The position numbers were made by a program, and so were the translations under genes. Under the pieces are notes generated by a model. That model ran no database searches. It had not been told where the DNA came from and saw only the letters and a program-made list of their open reading frames with translations. 64,000 nucleotides of DNA from Chloroflexota bacterium (lineage in GTDB: Bacteria; Chloroflexota; Anaerolineae; DTLA01): the NCBI GenBank assembly GCA_014874485.1, contig JADBJK010000016.1, positions 120,178 to 184,177 of the forward strand. The letters are read 5' to 3'. This document shows, piece by piece, positions 11,105-19,231 of this stretch (within the stretch, counting starts at the first letter, position 1; each line of letters begins with the position of its first letter).

Positions 11105-11701
11105 TTACGGGCCTGCCTGAACGACCGGCAGATGCAGACGATAGGCAGACCCCACGAGAATGGCGCCGTCAACCTGCGTCGGGTAAAGAGCGTCCCCGTC
11201 GCGAGTGGAACCCTTCACGTAGTAGAAATCTAGCACAGCCGCGCCGGGCTCCGCGCCGACGAACGTAACGGAGAAGATACGCCCCATGCCCGTGAAAGGC
11301 TCGGCTGGGTTGGTGTTCGTAACCGCGTACCAAATCTCCCCCGTGCTATTGTTCACCTGGTTCTTGATGATGAAGTGGTTGTTCTCGTCAAAGACCTCCC
11401 AGATAGGCGTAACTTGTGTGGCAGTGGCCTGAAGCCGTGCGGTGTCAAAGTACAAACGCACGTCTATCCCATAATAGTTGGTGCCACCCTCCAGCCACAC
11501 GTCCACCGTAACGGTGCCGCCGGGCGACGCATGCGCCGGGAACGGCAGGATTCGGATGGTACCCGCCGGCCCTGCGCTCTGTGCGGGGTCATTCTTCACC
11601 ACGGGTGCTCCTTGCGCGCCGCTCCCCAGGACCAGGAGGCACAGCAGAGCGCCCATCAGGGCCGCGCGCCTGCGGCCTTTCGCGTAACGCAAGCACCTCA
11701 T
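11105..11701 (-). CDS. Secreted cohesin-domain protein
   Basis: 198 residues. A basic N-terminus ([10 protein letters not shown]) and hydrophobic core to about residue 31 form a signal peptide. Residues about 47-183 are a cohesin-type beta-sandwich: [49 protein letters not shown]. The protein ends [10 protein letters not shown], resembling the short hydrophobic C-terminal tail common in secreted Chloroflexota proteins. It should present a single cohesin for binding a dockerin. The ATG overlaps the preceding stop (ATGA), so it is coupled to the larger cohesin gene, and its cohesin closely resembles that neighbour's. Confidence 0.82.
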   Translation of the reverse strand: MRCLRYAKGRRRAALMGALLCLLVLGSGAQGAPVVKNDPAQSAGPAGTIRILPFPAHASPGGTVTVDVWLEGGTNYYGIDVRLYFDTARLQATATQVTPIWEVFDENNHFIIKNQVNNSTGEIWYAVTNTNPAEPFTGMGRIFSVTFVGAEPGAAVLDFYYVKGSTRDGDALYPTQVDGAILVGSAYRLHLPVVQAGP

Positions 11702-13899
11702 CGGATGTACCCTCCCGACAGCCCGCTGCCAGCCGCCTGCGGCCACCTCACGATGATGACCGGCATGTAGATAGAGTACATGGGCACACGCGCATACCCG
11801 AACAGCACCGCGACGCCCGCAGTGTCGCTCGTCAAGTCAACCGGCACGGGGTCGGACGGCGTGGTGCGCCGGTAGGCGTCCAGCACATGGTACCGGTCGC
11901 TCACGGTAACCAGGTAGCGGCCTCGCGCCAGGTTGCTGAACGCAAAGAACCCGCTGGCCCGCGTGGTCGTCGTGGACGCGAGATAAATGTCTGCCGCCGA
12001 GAGCAGCCCGTTGCCATCCGTGTCCCGATACAGGTCCACCGTAACGTTGCCGATGCCCGGCTCGCCCCAGTTCAAGGCCCCGTTGCGGTTGGCGTCTTCC
12101 CACACGATGCCGTCAATCACACCCGAGGGGGTCGGCGTTGCGGTTGGTGTGGTCGTCTTGGTCGGCGTCGGCGTGATGGTCGGCGTCGACGTCATGGTAG
12201 GCGAGAGCGTAGGCGTGGGCGAGAGCGTAGGCGTCGGGGTGTGGGTCGGCGTCGGGGTATGCGTCGGCGTGCCCGTGTGGGTTGGGGTCAAGGTAGGCGT
12301 GGCGGTGGGCGTCCTCGTCGGCGTGGCCGTTGGGGTCGGGCTGGGCGTCGCCGTCGGCGTAGAAGTGGGCTGCTGCCGGTCGTAGAACTCGTTGCCATTG
12401 TAGGTGCCGGCAGGTATGCCCGCGTACTGAATCCAGTCCACGGTTCTCACGATACCGCCCGCACCAGCCGTGGCACCCGTGGAGTAATAGCCCGCCGGGT
12501 TCGTCTCCACGATGTTGTAGTACGTGAACACTTGCGACCCAGAGGCCGTGATCTGGAAGTAGCCGGTTGGGCCGGTCAACATGAAGCCCAGCCACGTGCC
12601 GTAGGGTGATGTGGGGTCATTGCTACCCCAGAGCGTGATCCCGGCACCGGCGAGGGGATGAGAGTGGTCGCCTGGGTAGCCCTCATACACGTAGCCAGAG
12701 AATGTGCGCCCTGGAACGGTGGTCCCCGTGGGCGTGGGTGTCCGCGTCGGCGTGTTCGTCGCCGTTGGTGTGGCCGTCGGGCCGGGCGTGTACGTCGGTG
12801 TCGCTGTCGGCGTCGGACTGGGCGTCGCCGTCGGCGTGTTCGTCGCTGTCGGTGTGTTCGTCGGGCCGAGCGTGTACGTCGGTGTCGCTGTCGGCGTCGG
12901 ACTGGGCGTCCGCGTCGGTGTGTTCGTCGCCGTTGGTGTGGCCGTCGGGCCGGGCGTGTACGTCGGCGTCGCCGTCGGTGTCGGACTGGGCGTCGCCGTC
13001 GGCGTGTTCGTCGCTGTCGGTGTGGCCGTCGGGCTGGGCGTGTACGTCGGTGTCGCTGTCGGCGTCGGACTGGGCGTCGCCGTCGGCGTGTTCGTCGCTG
13101 TCGGTGTGGCCGTCGGGCTGGGCGTGTACGTCGGTGTCGCTGTCGGCGTCGGACTGGGCGTCGCCGTCGGCGTGTTCGTCGCTGTCGGTGTGGCCGTCGG
13201 GCTGGGCGTGTACGTCGGTGTCGCTGTCGGCGTAAGTGTAGGAGTCGCGGTAGGGGTGTTTGTCGGCGTGGGTGTTGGCGTGTCCGTCGGCCCGCGCACG
13301 ATGAGCGTCCCGTCCACCTGCACGGGATAGAGTGCGGCGCCATCGCGAGTGGAGCCTTTGGCATAAATGAAGTCCAGCGCCGTCGTCCCAGGCGCAACAC
13401 CCAAGAAGGTAACCGAGCAAATGCGGCCCGTGCCGGTGAACGGCTCCGCCGGGTCCAGGTTGGTTACCGCATACCAGACTCGCTTGTGAGTGGCATCGTA
13501 GTCGTCCACTGTGTTCTTGATGATGAAGTGGTTGTCCGCATCAAAGAGGTCCCACAGGGGCGTCGTCTTCCCGGACGGGACGCTCGCCTTGTCGTTTTCA
13601 AAGATGAAGCGCAGGTCCAGGCCGTAGTAGTTGCCGCCGTTTTCCAGCCACACGTACACGGTTACCGTGCCGCCAACGTCCACATAGGCCGGATTGGGCA
13701 GGATACGGATCGTGCCAGCAAGGTCTTGCGGCAGGACATCATCCGGCCCCACGCCCTTTGGGTCCTCCAGATCATAGGCCAGGCTCTGCTTTTCCGGCGG
13801 AACCAGCCAAAATTGCCCTGCAAGCAAGACGACGATCATCAAAGCAGGAAGCAGATAGGCGCGCAATAATTTGCCGAATTGGTTCAGATTGTCGCTCAT
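11698..13899 (-). CDS. Large secreted cohesin protein with Thr/Pro linkers and SdrD-like domains
   Basis: 733 residues. An uncleaved or cleaved hydrophobic N-terminal helix (about 11-33) is followed by a cohesin (about 62-200; [30 protein letters not shown]). A Thr/Pro linker of about 200 residues is built from 28-residue repeats. Residues about 408-520 form a carboxypeptidase-regulatory/SdrD B-like domain ([12 protein letters not shown]...GYYSTGA). A second Thr/Pro linker leads to another SdrD B-like domain (about 597-700; [30 protein letters not shown]), with calcium-binding-like Asp/Asn. The end SIYMPVIIV is a tail motif. It is probably a surface scaffold whose linkers may be O-glycosylated. 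RBS GAGGGGG precedes the ATG. Confidence 0.82.
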   Translation of the reverse strand: MSDNLNQFGKLLRAYLLPALMIVVLLAGQFWLVPPEKQSLAYDLEDPKGVGPDDVLPQDLAGTIRILPNPAYVDVGGTVTVYVWLENGGNYYGLDLRFIFENDKASVPSGKTTPLWDLFDADNHFIIKNTVDDYDATHKRVWYAVTNLDPAEPFTGTGRICSVTFLGVAPGTTALDFIYAKGSTRDGAALYPVQVDGTLIVRGPTDTPTPTPTNTPTATPTLTPTATPTYTPSPTATPTATNTPTATPSPTPTATPTYTPSPTATPTATNTPTATPSPTPTATPTYTPSPTATPTATNTPTATPSPTPTATPTYTPGPTATPTATNTPTRTPSPTPTATPTYTLGPTNTPTATNTPTATPSPTPTATPTYTPGPTATPTATNTPTRTPTPTGTTVPGRTFSGYVYEGYPGDHSHPLAGAGITLWGSNDPTSPYGTWLGFMLTGPTGYFQITASGSQVFTYYNIVETNPAGYYSTGATAGAGGIVRTVDWIQYAGIPAGTYNGNEFYDRQQPTSTPTATPSPTPTATPTRTPTATPTLTPTHTGTPTHTPTPTHTPTPTLSPTPTLSPTMTSTPTITPTPTKTTTPTATPTPSGVIDGIVWEDANRNGALNWGEPGIGNVTVDLYRDTDGNGLLSAADIYLASTTTTRASGFFAFSNLARGRYLVTVSDRYHVLDAYRRTTPSDPVPVDLTSDTAGVAVLFGYARVPMYSIYMPVIIVRWPQAAGSGLSGGYIR
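12720..13250. repeat. 84-bp tandem repeats coding the Thr/Pro linker
   Basis: The motif cgtgtacgtcggtgtcgc recurs at 12787, 12871, 12955 and 13039 and onward with an exact 84-bp period, about six copies. Each unit encodes 28 residues of the [20 protein letters not shown] type. Copies differ by few bases, so the array is young or homogenised and likely varies in length between strains. Confidence 0.85.
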
Positions 13900-13939
13900 T
13901 CGTCATGCCCCCTCGCTCTCTTGACCCAGCCCTGCAGAC

Positions 13940-15343
13940 TCACGGCCACGGCACCGGACTGGTGCTGGTGTAGTTGCCCGCAGCGATGGTAATGTCTAGG
14001 ATGTCCACCATCCCATCGGCGTTGATGTCCGCGCGCTCGGTCAGAGGATTTACGGTGAAATCATACTTTCCGCCAATGATGCTCATGTCCACGATGTCCA
14101 CTTCATCGTCATCATTGGCGTCTCCCCCCAGTAGTCTCACTCGTGGCAGCGGGTTTCCGCCTCGGACGAGAGCCTCTACCCGCTCGGCATCCAGGTATCG
14201 GGCCATCTCCAGGGTAACTAGATAGGTTGCAGTGGGCACTGTGATCGTGTAGCGGCCGGTGGCGTCCGATACCCCTGACGCACCGCCCGGCCACGCCGCA
14301 GCGACGGCACCGCTCCAGTCGTTCCGGCCCTGCAACTCCACCTGGCCGGTGATGACCGACATCGGCAGGATGCGAATGGTGCCGGTGATGACGTCGGGCG
14401 TCATCCTCACCCCATCGGGCGACCCCAGTCGCGGGTCGGAAATCCCGACAACCGCGTCCGTCGGCAGTTCCGGCGGGCTCTTGGCAACGAAGCGCACCCA
14501 GCCAATGGTGCCCGACCCCGTGGCAGGCGGCGCGGGCTTGAACTGCGTGGCGGCGAATCGGATCGTTCCCGCGACATTGTCCACAGTCGCATCCCAGCCG
14601 GGCGGGGTGTAGTCGGGCAGAATGAACGTATCGTCAAATCCCGCCGCCTGCGCCTCCAGCAGTGTCGGGTCAAAGGTTACGGTGAACTGGTAGCCATATG
14701 TATTCTCACACGTGAGCACCAGCGTGGCCGTGATAGGCCCATCCGACTCCATGACTTCGCCCGGCGGCGGCACCCGCACCTCCAAGGCACTATAGGGCAC
14801 GATGGTAACCAGGCCGGGATACACGGAGACCGGCTCCAGCCGCACCCCGTCGGCGGTCGCCATCTTCACCCCTTCCAGGCCAATCTGGGTTTGGGCAGGC
14901 AGCGGCGATGGCGACTTGGCCCGAAACCGCACCCATGCCACTGCGCCTGACCCCGTCGCAGGTGGCGCGGGCTTCAGTTGCGTCGTGGCGAACCGCACGG
15001 TCCCCGCGACGTTGTCTATCGCACCGTCCCACCCACTGGGCGTGTACCCTGGGCTGACGAAACCCGCCTCAAACCCGGCTGCTACCGCCTCCAGCAGCGC
15101 CGGGTCAAAGGCTACGATGAACTGATAGCCGTACAGATCGGTGGCCGTAACAACCAGGGTTACGGTGATTTCGCCACCCCCCGCCCGGACTTCTCCAGGA
15201 AATGGCACCGAAACCCGAATCTCATGCCCGGACTGGGCGTGGGCCCCCATCGCCGCCCACAGCAACAGTCCCAGCCCGGCCGCGACGAGAAGGGCCGGCA
15301 AGAATCGCACTGCCAGCAGATGGTGCATCCTTCCTTCACGCAT
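13940..15343 (-). CDS. Secreted protein with two cohesins and a C-terminal dockerin
   Basis: 467 residues. Signal peptide to about residue 36 (AMGAHA). Two similar cohesin domains (about 41-180 and 185-330) both carry YGYQFxVxFDPxLLEA and GWD...DNVAGTxRFA. A short carboxypeptidase-regulatory-like module (about 331-400; GQVELQGRNDWSGAV...LEMARYLDA) precedes a type I-like dockerin with two calcium loops: GDANDDDEVDIVDMSIIGG and ADINADGMVDILDITIAAG. Having both partners in one chain allows self-assembly or chain building with the neighbouring proteins. The ATG at 15343 was preferred because a later ATG has its SD too close. Confidence 0.87.
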   Translation of the reverse strand: MREGRMHHLLAVRFLPALLVAAGLGLLLWAAMGAHAQSGHEIRVSVPFPGEVRAGGGEITVTLVVTATDLYGYQFIVAFDPALLEAVAAGFEAGFVSPGYTPSGWDGAIDNVAGTVRFATTQLKPAPPATGSGAVAWVRFRAKSPSPLPAQTQIGLEGVKMATADGVRLEPVSVYPGLVTIVPYSALEVRVPPPGEVMESDGPITATLVLTCENTYGYQFTVTFDPTLLEAQAAGFDDTFILPDYTPPGWDATVDNVAGTIRFAATQFKPAPPATGSGTIGWVRFVAKSPPELPTDAVVGISDPRLGSPDGVRMTPDVITGTIRILPMSVITGQVELQGRNDWSGAVAAAWPGGASGVSDATGRYTITVPTATYLVTLEMARYLDAERVEALVRGGNPLPRVRLLGGDANDDDEVDIVDMSIIGGKYDFTVNPLTERADINADGMVDILDITIAAGNYTSTSPVPWP

Positions 15344-15361
15344 ATGGATACCCCTTCCAAC

Positions 15362-16309
15362 CTATGCGCCGGCTCCCCGCGTCCGTCTCCACACAATCCA
15401 ACCGACGCCAAAGAGAACGACCGCCCCCGCCATGCCTGCCAGCACCAGCGCCCAGTCCAGGCTGCCTCCCGAAGAGGCGCTCGCCGGGGTAGCCGTGGGC
15501 GGCGGTGCCGTCGGCCCGGTGTACACCGTCGCCGTCGGCGCGGCCGTCGGAGCAACCTGCGACGCCGCTTGCGTAGGCGCGGGCGGCTGCGTGGGCGTTG
15601 CGGTCGCCTGCGCCGGCGCCGCAGTTCCCGCCGGCAACGCCGTGCTCGTCGGCGCGACGGTGGCAGGGGGCATGGGCTGGGTCGCTGTGGGTTGCACGGT
15701 CGGCAAGGCCTGCGTCGGCTCCGGCGTCGGCATCGGCACGGTGGGCTGCGGCGGAGGCGGAGCAGGTGTCGGAGTGGGTGGCGACTGCGCAGGTTCCACC
15801 ACCCGAATCTCGCCGTTCACGACGCTGGCCGGGATTGCTTCGCCAGTCCGTGTCGCCATCTTTTGATACGTGATGGTCAGGGCGCTTGTCGCCCCGCGCT
15901 GCTTGCCCTTGAACAGGATGATGAACACCGTGCCGCTCCCGCTCACGGGCTCGGTCGGGTTCAGTTGGGTCAGGGCGTACCAGATGGTGCCCTGGGCGTT
16001 GTCCGCCGTGTTGCGGATCATGAAGTCCACGCTGAGCAGGTCGCCCGGACGCACCTGCACACCCGCCTGCGTCGCGTCGGCGTCCACCACTTCCACCACG
16101 GCGGGATCAAAGCCAATTCGGATGTCCAGTCCGTAGAGGGCCTGGACGTTTTCCACGCGCACTTCCACGGCGGCGGTCTGCCCCTCGCCCACCAGGGCCG
16201 ACGCCGGCGATAGGACTACGCGCGTGTTCGTCTGGGCCGCCGCGCGGACCGCGACTGCCGGTCCAAGGAGCGCCAGGCTGAGCAATATCTGCCAAATGCT
16301 ACGTAACAT
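15362..16309 (-). CDS. Membrane-anchored cohesin protein
   Basis: 315 residues. Signal peptide (1-25, ending VRAAAQ), cohesin domain about 27-172 (VVLSPASALVGEGQTAAVEV, LYGLDIRIGFDPAVVEVVDA), a Pro/Thr/Ala linker of about 110 residues, then a single hydrophobic helix (WALVLAGMAGAVVLFGVGWIVW, about 286-307) and a basic tail RRTRG. This is the architecture of an anchoring scaffoldin: an extracellular cohesin held at the cell surface by a C-terminal membrane helix. It is the only cluster member with such an anchor and could dock the four dockerin proteins. It starts 18 bp upstream of the two-cohesin gene and shares its transcript. Confidence 0.83.
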   Translation of the reverse strand: MLRSIWQILLSLALLGPAVAVRAAAQTNTRVVLSPASALVGEGQTAAVEVRVENVQALYGLDIRIGFDPAVVEVVDADATQAGVQVRPGDLLSVDFMIRNTADNAQGTIWYALTQLNPTEPVSGSGTVFIILFKGKQRGATSALTITYQKMATRTGEAIPASVVNGEIRVVEPAQSPPTPTPAPPPPQPTVPMPTPEPTQALPTVQPTATQPMPPATVAPTSTALPAGTAAPAQATATPTQPPAPTQAASQVAPTAAPTATVYTGPTAPPPTATPASASSGGSLDWALVLAGMAGAVVLFGVGWIVWRRTRGAGA

Positions 16310-16347
16310 GGTGTTCCCCCTCGCCCTTTCGTGTAGATTCGGAAGAC

Positions 16348-16377
16348 GGGAGAGGCGGTCTCCCCACCGCCTCTCCC
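16348..16377. terminator. Terminator-like hairpin between cohesin genes
   Basis: A 12-bp perfect stem gggagaggcggt/accgcctctccc with a 6-nt loop lies downstream of the beta-helix/dockerin gene. No U-tract follows, so it may attenuate or stabilise RNA ends. Confidence 0.45.
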
Positions 16378-16395
16378 TGCCTGTGTGTCAACGCA

Positions 16396-19107
16396 CTACG
16401 GTGTCCACGGCGACGATGTCCGCGAGTAGTTGCCGCCCATGAGCACTAGGTCCAGGATGTCCACCTCATTGTCGGCGTTGATGTCGGCGCGCGGGTCGGT
16501 GATGCCGGCACCCGCCCGGCCAAACTGCCCGCCGATGATGCCCGCGTCCAGGATGTCAATCACGTCGTCGTCATTGGCATCGCCGCCGAGCAGGATGACC
16601 TTGTTCAGCGTCATGGTGTCGCCCGCGACGACGACTTCCGCGCTGGCATCCAGGTAGCGCGCCATCTCCACGGTGAACGTATAGGTGTCGTCGGTCATGT
16701 TGGTGAACGAGAAAGTGCCCCACGGGCCCGTGGTAACCGGCGCCGGGTCGTAGCCGTAGGTTACGCCCGCCAGCGGGTCCACCACCGCGCCCGAGTCGTT
16801 GTCGCGGCCCTGCAGGTCCACCACGCCGCTCACCGTCGTCGTGCCCAGGATGGTCAGCGTGTCATCCGTTACCGAGTCCACGTAGATGTTCACGCCGCCC
16901 ACAGCGCCCAGCCGCACCGATGCCGCGTTCAGGTCTATCGTCGCCGTCGTGTCCGTCCCCACAATCTCCTGCGCCTGGAACGTGATCGTCAGCAACTTCA
17001 CCCCCGTGCCGCTCACCGCAGCATCCGGGTCCTGCCGCGAGCAGTAGAACGTCAGCGTCCCGGTGCCGTTGTTGTAGGTCGTGTTGCAATCCTGCGACCC
17101 CTTGAAGTCGCCGTCCGCCGTGCTCACCACCTGCAACTTCGCCGGGTCAAACGTCAGCGAGAACTGCACCCCGTACAGGTTCGCCGTGTCCACCTTGATG
17201 TCCACGTCCACGTTCTCGCCCTCGCGCACCCGCGCAGGATCCGGCACCACGTCCGCGTACACCGCACCGAACACCCACGGGTCGTAGTCCACCGTCCCGC
17301 TCACACCATCGCCGTTGGTCCCCGTCGGCCCGGCAATGTCGCCCCACTCGTTGTACTCGGCCACCACCGAGCCACTCGCGGCGTTGATGCCCGAACCGGT
17401 GTTCGCGCGGAGCGCGTTGCCGTAAATCTGCACCGTACCCGCGGGCGTCCCGTTGAACTCCATGCCATCGCCGCCGTTGTTGTGGATGTAGTTGTCCACA
17501 ACCTTCAGGCCGGTGATGGCGCCGTTGAAGTGGATGCCGTCATCGGGCCAGTTCAGGATTTCGCAGTTGCGGACCCACAGTCGCTCTACGCCGTCGGCCA
17601 CGCGAATGCCCACGTCGCCCGGATCGCCGCCCGTGCCGTCCAGCGTGATGTTGTCAATGGTTACGTCGTCGGCCGTAACGGTGATGCCGTCGGAGCCGGG
17701 GCCGATGACCGTGCCATCCACGCCGACCAGGGTCAGCGGCTTGTCAATGACAACGCCGCCAGGATAGGTACCCGCGCCCAGGTAGATCGTGTCGCCTGGG
17801 TTGGCCTCGTCCACCAGTTGCCACAGCGGCTTGGTACCGAGCCACGGGTCAAAGTCCACGTTGTCCGACACCGGATCGCCCGTGCCGCCCGGGTTGCTGC
17901 TGTGCGCCGGGCCACTGGCATCGCCCCACCAGTTGAGTTCGGCGTCCAGTGTCTCCGTGCCTTCCCAGACAAGCCCTGTGATGTTACCGCTGAACGAGTT
18001 GTTGCGAAGCACGGTGCCCGTGCCCACATGGCCGTTCCAGGCCCTGCCGTAGAAACTGCGGTCTACGTTGGTAACCTTGTTGTTCTCAATAACGGTGCCG
18101 TCCGTCCTGCCGACGTTGTAGATGCCAAAGGAGTTGGCTGCGCCCGTGCCGATGATGGTGTTGCCGGAGATCACAGCGCCCGTGGTGGCACCGCCCGACC
18201 CGTCCCCGCCGGAGTTGTTCCACAGGCCGGGGCCGCGCCGATACGCCTGCAGGTTGGTGATTACGTTGTCGGTAATCTGCACGTTGGTGAACTTGCCGGC
18301 CGCGCCTGTGAAGGCACTGGCGAACGTAACCGCCGACGCCCTGTGGTTGTAGTCAAAGGGCCCGCCAGTGCCCATGTCAAACGTGTTGGCATGGACAATC
18401 TGCGGCGTGGTTACGTCGCCGTTGTAGGTCATGTTGAAGATGACGTCCGTGCCCCAACACCCGGCATCCAGCGTGTTGTAACTGACATCGGTCGGGCCGA
18501 AGTGGCGCTCCAGCAGCACCGCGTTCGCGCCCGTCTGGGTAACGATGTTGTGCTGGAACACCAGGCTGGCATAACTGGTGTGAGCATAGAAGCCGTAGTC
18601 CTCATCGTCATCGGGGTTATTGCTGCCCAGAATCTTGTTGTAGGTGATGGTGAAGGTGTTGCCCGACGAGGGCGAGCGGGCGAAGATGCCCACGCGCACG
18701 GGTTTAGTCCCGCCGGTCGCTCCGGCCTCGCGCAGGGTGAAGCCGGTGAACGTTACGTCGCCGGTGGTCTCAATGTGCACCAGGCCCACCGAGGGCAACC
18801 CCGCGTAGGAATCGCCGTCAATGATGGACTGGTCAATGCCCGCGCCCTGCACGGTGAGGGCCTTGGTGATGAGAATCTGGCTCTCGTTGTACGTCCCCGC
18901 GGCGACGTAAATCGTGTCGCCGTCCCTGGCCTTGTTGATGGCCCCCTGGATCGTCCGGCAGGCCGTCGCCCACGACAGGCAGTCGTTGCCGTCATCCCCC
19001 GTCGTGGACACGTACCACGGCCCGCCTGCCGACGCCATCGGTGCTACCCCGGCCATCAGGCTGGTCAAAAGCAGGATTACCGCCAATATCCGAACTTTCG
19101 CACTCAT
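16396..19107 (-). CDS. Secreted parallel beta-helix protein with cohesin and dockerin (paralogue 1)
   Basis: 903 residues. Signal peptide MSAKVRILAVILLLTSLMAG to about 27. WYVSTTGDDGNDCLSWATACRTIQGAI opens a DUF1565/pectate-lyase-like right-handed beta-helix running to about 610 with repeated short turns (GNTIIGTGAANSFGI, NNKVTNV, ELNWWGDASGP). Then a cohesin (about 612-740; VVPDPARVREGENVDVDIKV), a GVVDLQGRDNDSGAVV...EMARYLDA module, and a dockerin (GDANDDDVIDILDAGIIGG; ADINADNEVDILDLVLMGG). Such helices bind or cleave polysaccharide, but I see no catalytic residues I could name. The next paralogue shares nearly identical DNA from the last helix turns to the dockerin. Confidence 0.85.
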   Translation of the reverse strand: MSAKVRILAVILLLTSLMAGVAPMASAGGPWYVSTTGDDGNDCLSWATACRTIQGAINKARDGDTIYVAAGTYNESQILITKALTVQGAGIDQSIIDGDSYAGLPSVGLVHIETTGDVTFTGFTLREAGATGGTKPVRVGIFARSPSSGNTFTITYNKILGSNNPDDDEDYGFYAHTSYASLVFQHNIVTQTGANAVLLERHFGPTDVSYNTLDAGCWGTDVIFNMTYNGDVTTPQIVHANTFDMGTGGPFDYNHRASAVTFASAFTGAAGKFTNVQITDNVITNLQAYRRGPGLWNNSGGDGSGGATTGAVISGNTIIGTGAANSFGIYNVGRTDGTVIENNKVTNVDRSFYGRAWNGHVGTGTVLRNNSFSGNITGLVWEGTETLDAELNWWGDASGPAHSSNPGGTGDPVSDNVDFDPWLGTKPLWQLVDEANPGDTIYLGAGTYPGGVVIDKPLTLVGVDGTVIGPGSDGITVTADDVTIDNITLDGTGGDPGDVGIRVADGVERLWVRNCEILNWPDDGIHFNGAITGLKVVDNYIHNNGGDGMEFNGTPAGTVQIYGNALRANTGSGINAASGSVVAEYNEWGDIAGPTGTNGDGVSGTVDYDPWVFGAVYADVVPDPARVREGENVDVDIKVDTANLYGVQFSLTFDPAKLQVVSTADGDFKGSQDCNTTYNNGTGTLTFYCSRQDPDAAVSGTGVKLLTITFQAQEIVGTDTTATIDLNAASVRLGAVGGVNIYVDSVTDDTLTILGTTTVSGVVDLQGRDNDSGAVVDPLAGVTYGYDPAPVTTGPWGTFSFTNMTDDTYTFTVEMARYLDASAEVVVAGDTMTLNKVILLGGDANDDDVIDILDAGIIGGQFGRAGAGITDPRADINADNEVDILDLVLMGGNYSRTSSPWTP
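16800..17720. repeat. Paralogous block 1 (near-identical to 19627-20547)
   Basis: Aligned at a constant offset of 2,827 bp with the block in the next gene. Stretches such as 17240-17550 look identical to 20067-20377. The block covers the last beta-helix turns and the cohesin domain, pointing to recent duplication or gene conversion. Confidence 0.8.
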
Positions 19108-19183
19108 GCCTTGCTACCTCCCTTTGTCGTACTCTTCGCGCCCGCCCGCGAGGCGAGCGCCGCTTCTTCCCTGCCATAGGCCC

Positions 19184-19213
19184 GGGGGCGGGATGCTCCC
19201 CCACCCCGCCCCC
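19184..19213. terminator. Terminator-like hairpin upstream of the paralogue 1 gene
   Basis: GC-only 9-bp stem gggggcggg/cccgccccc with a 12-nt loop, placed between two cohesin/dockerin genes and downstream of the stop of the larger one. No U-tract. Confidence 0.4.
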
Positions 19214-19231
19214 AAGCCGTTCCGAACCTTA

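Noticed and set aside
12576..13869. Arg-rich and Ser/Cys-rich frames across the Thr/Pro linker
   Set aside because: They are other-frame readings of the 84-bp repeats in the cohesin gene.
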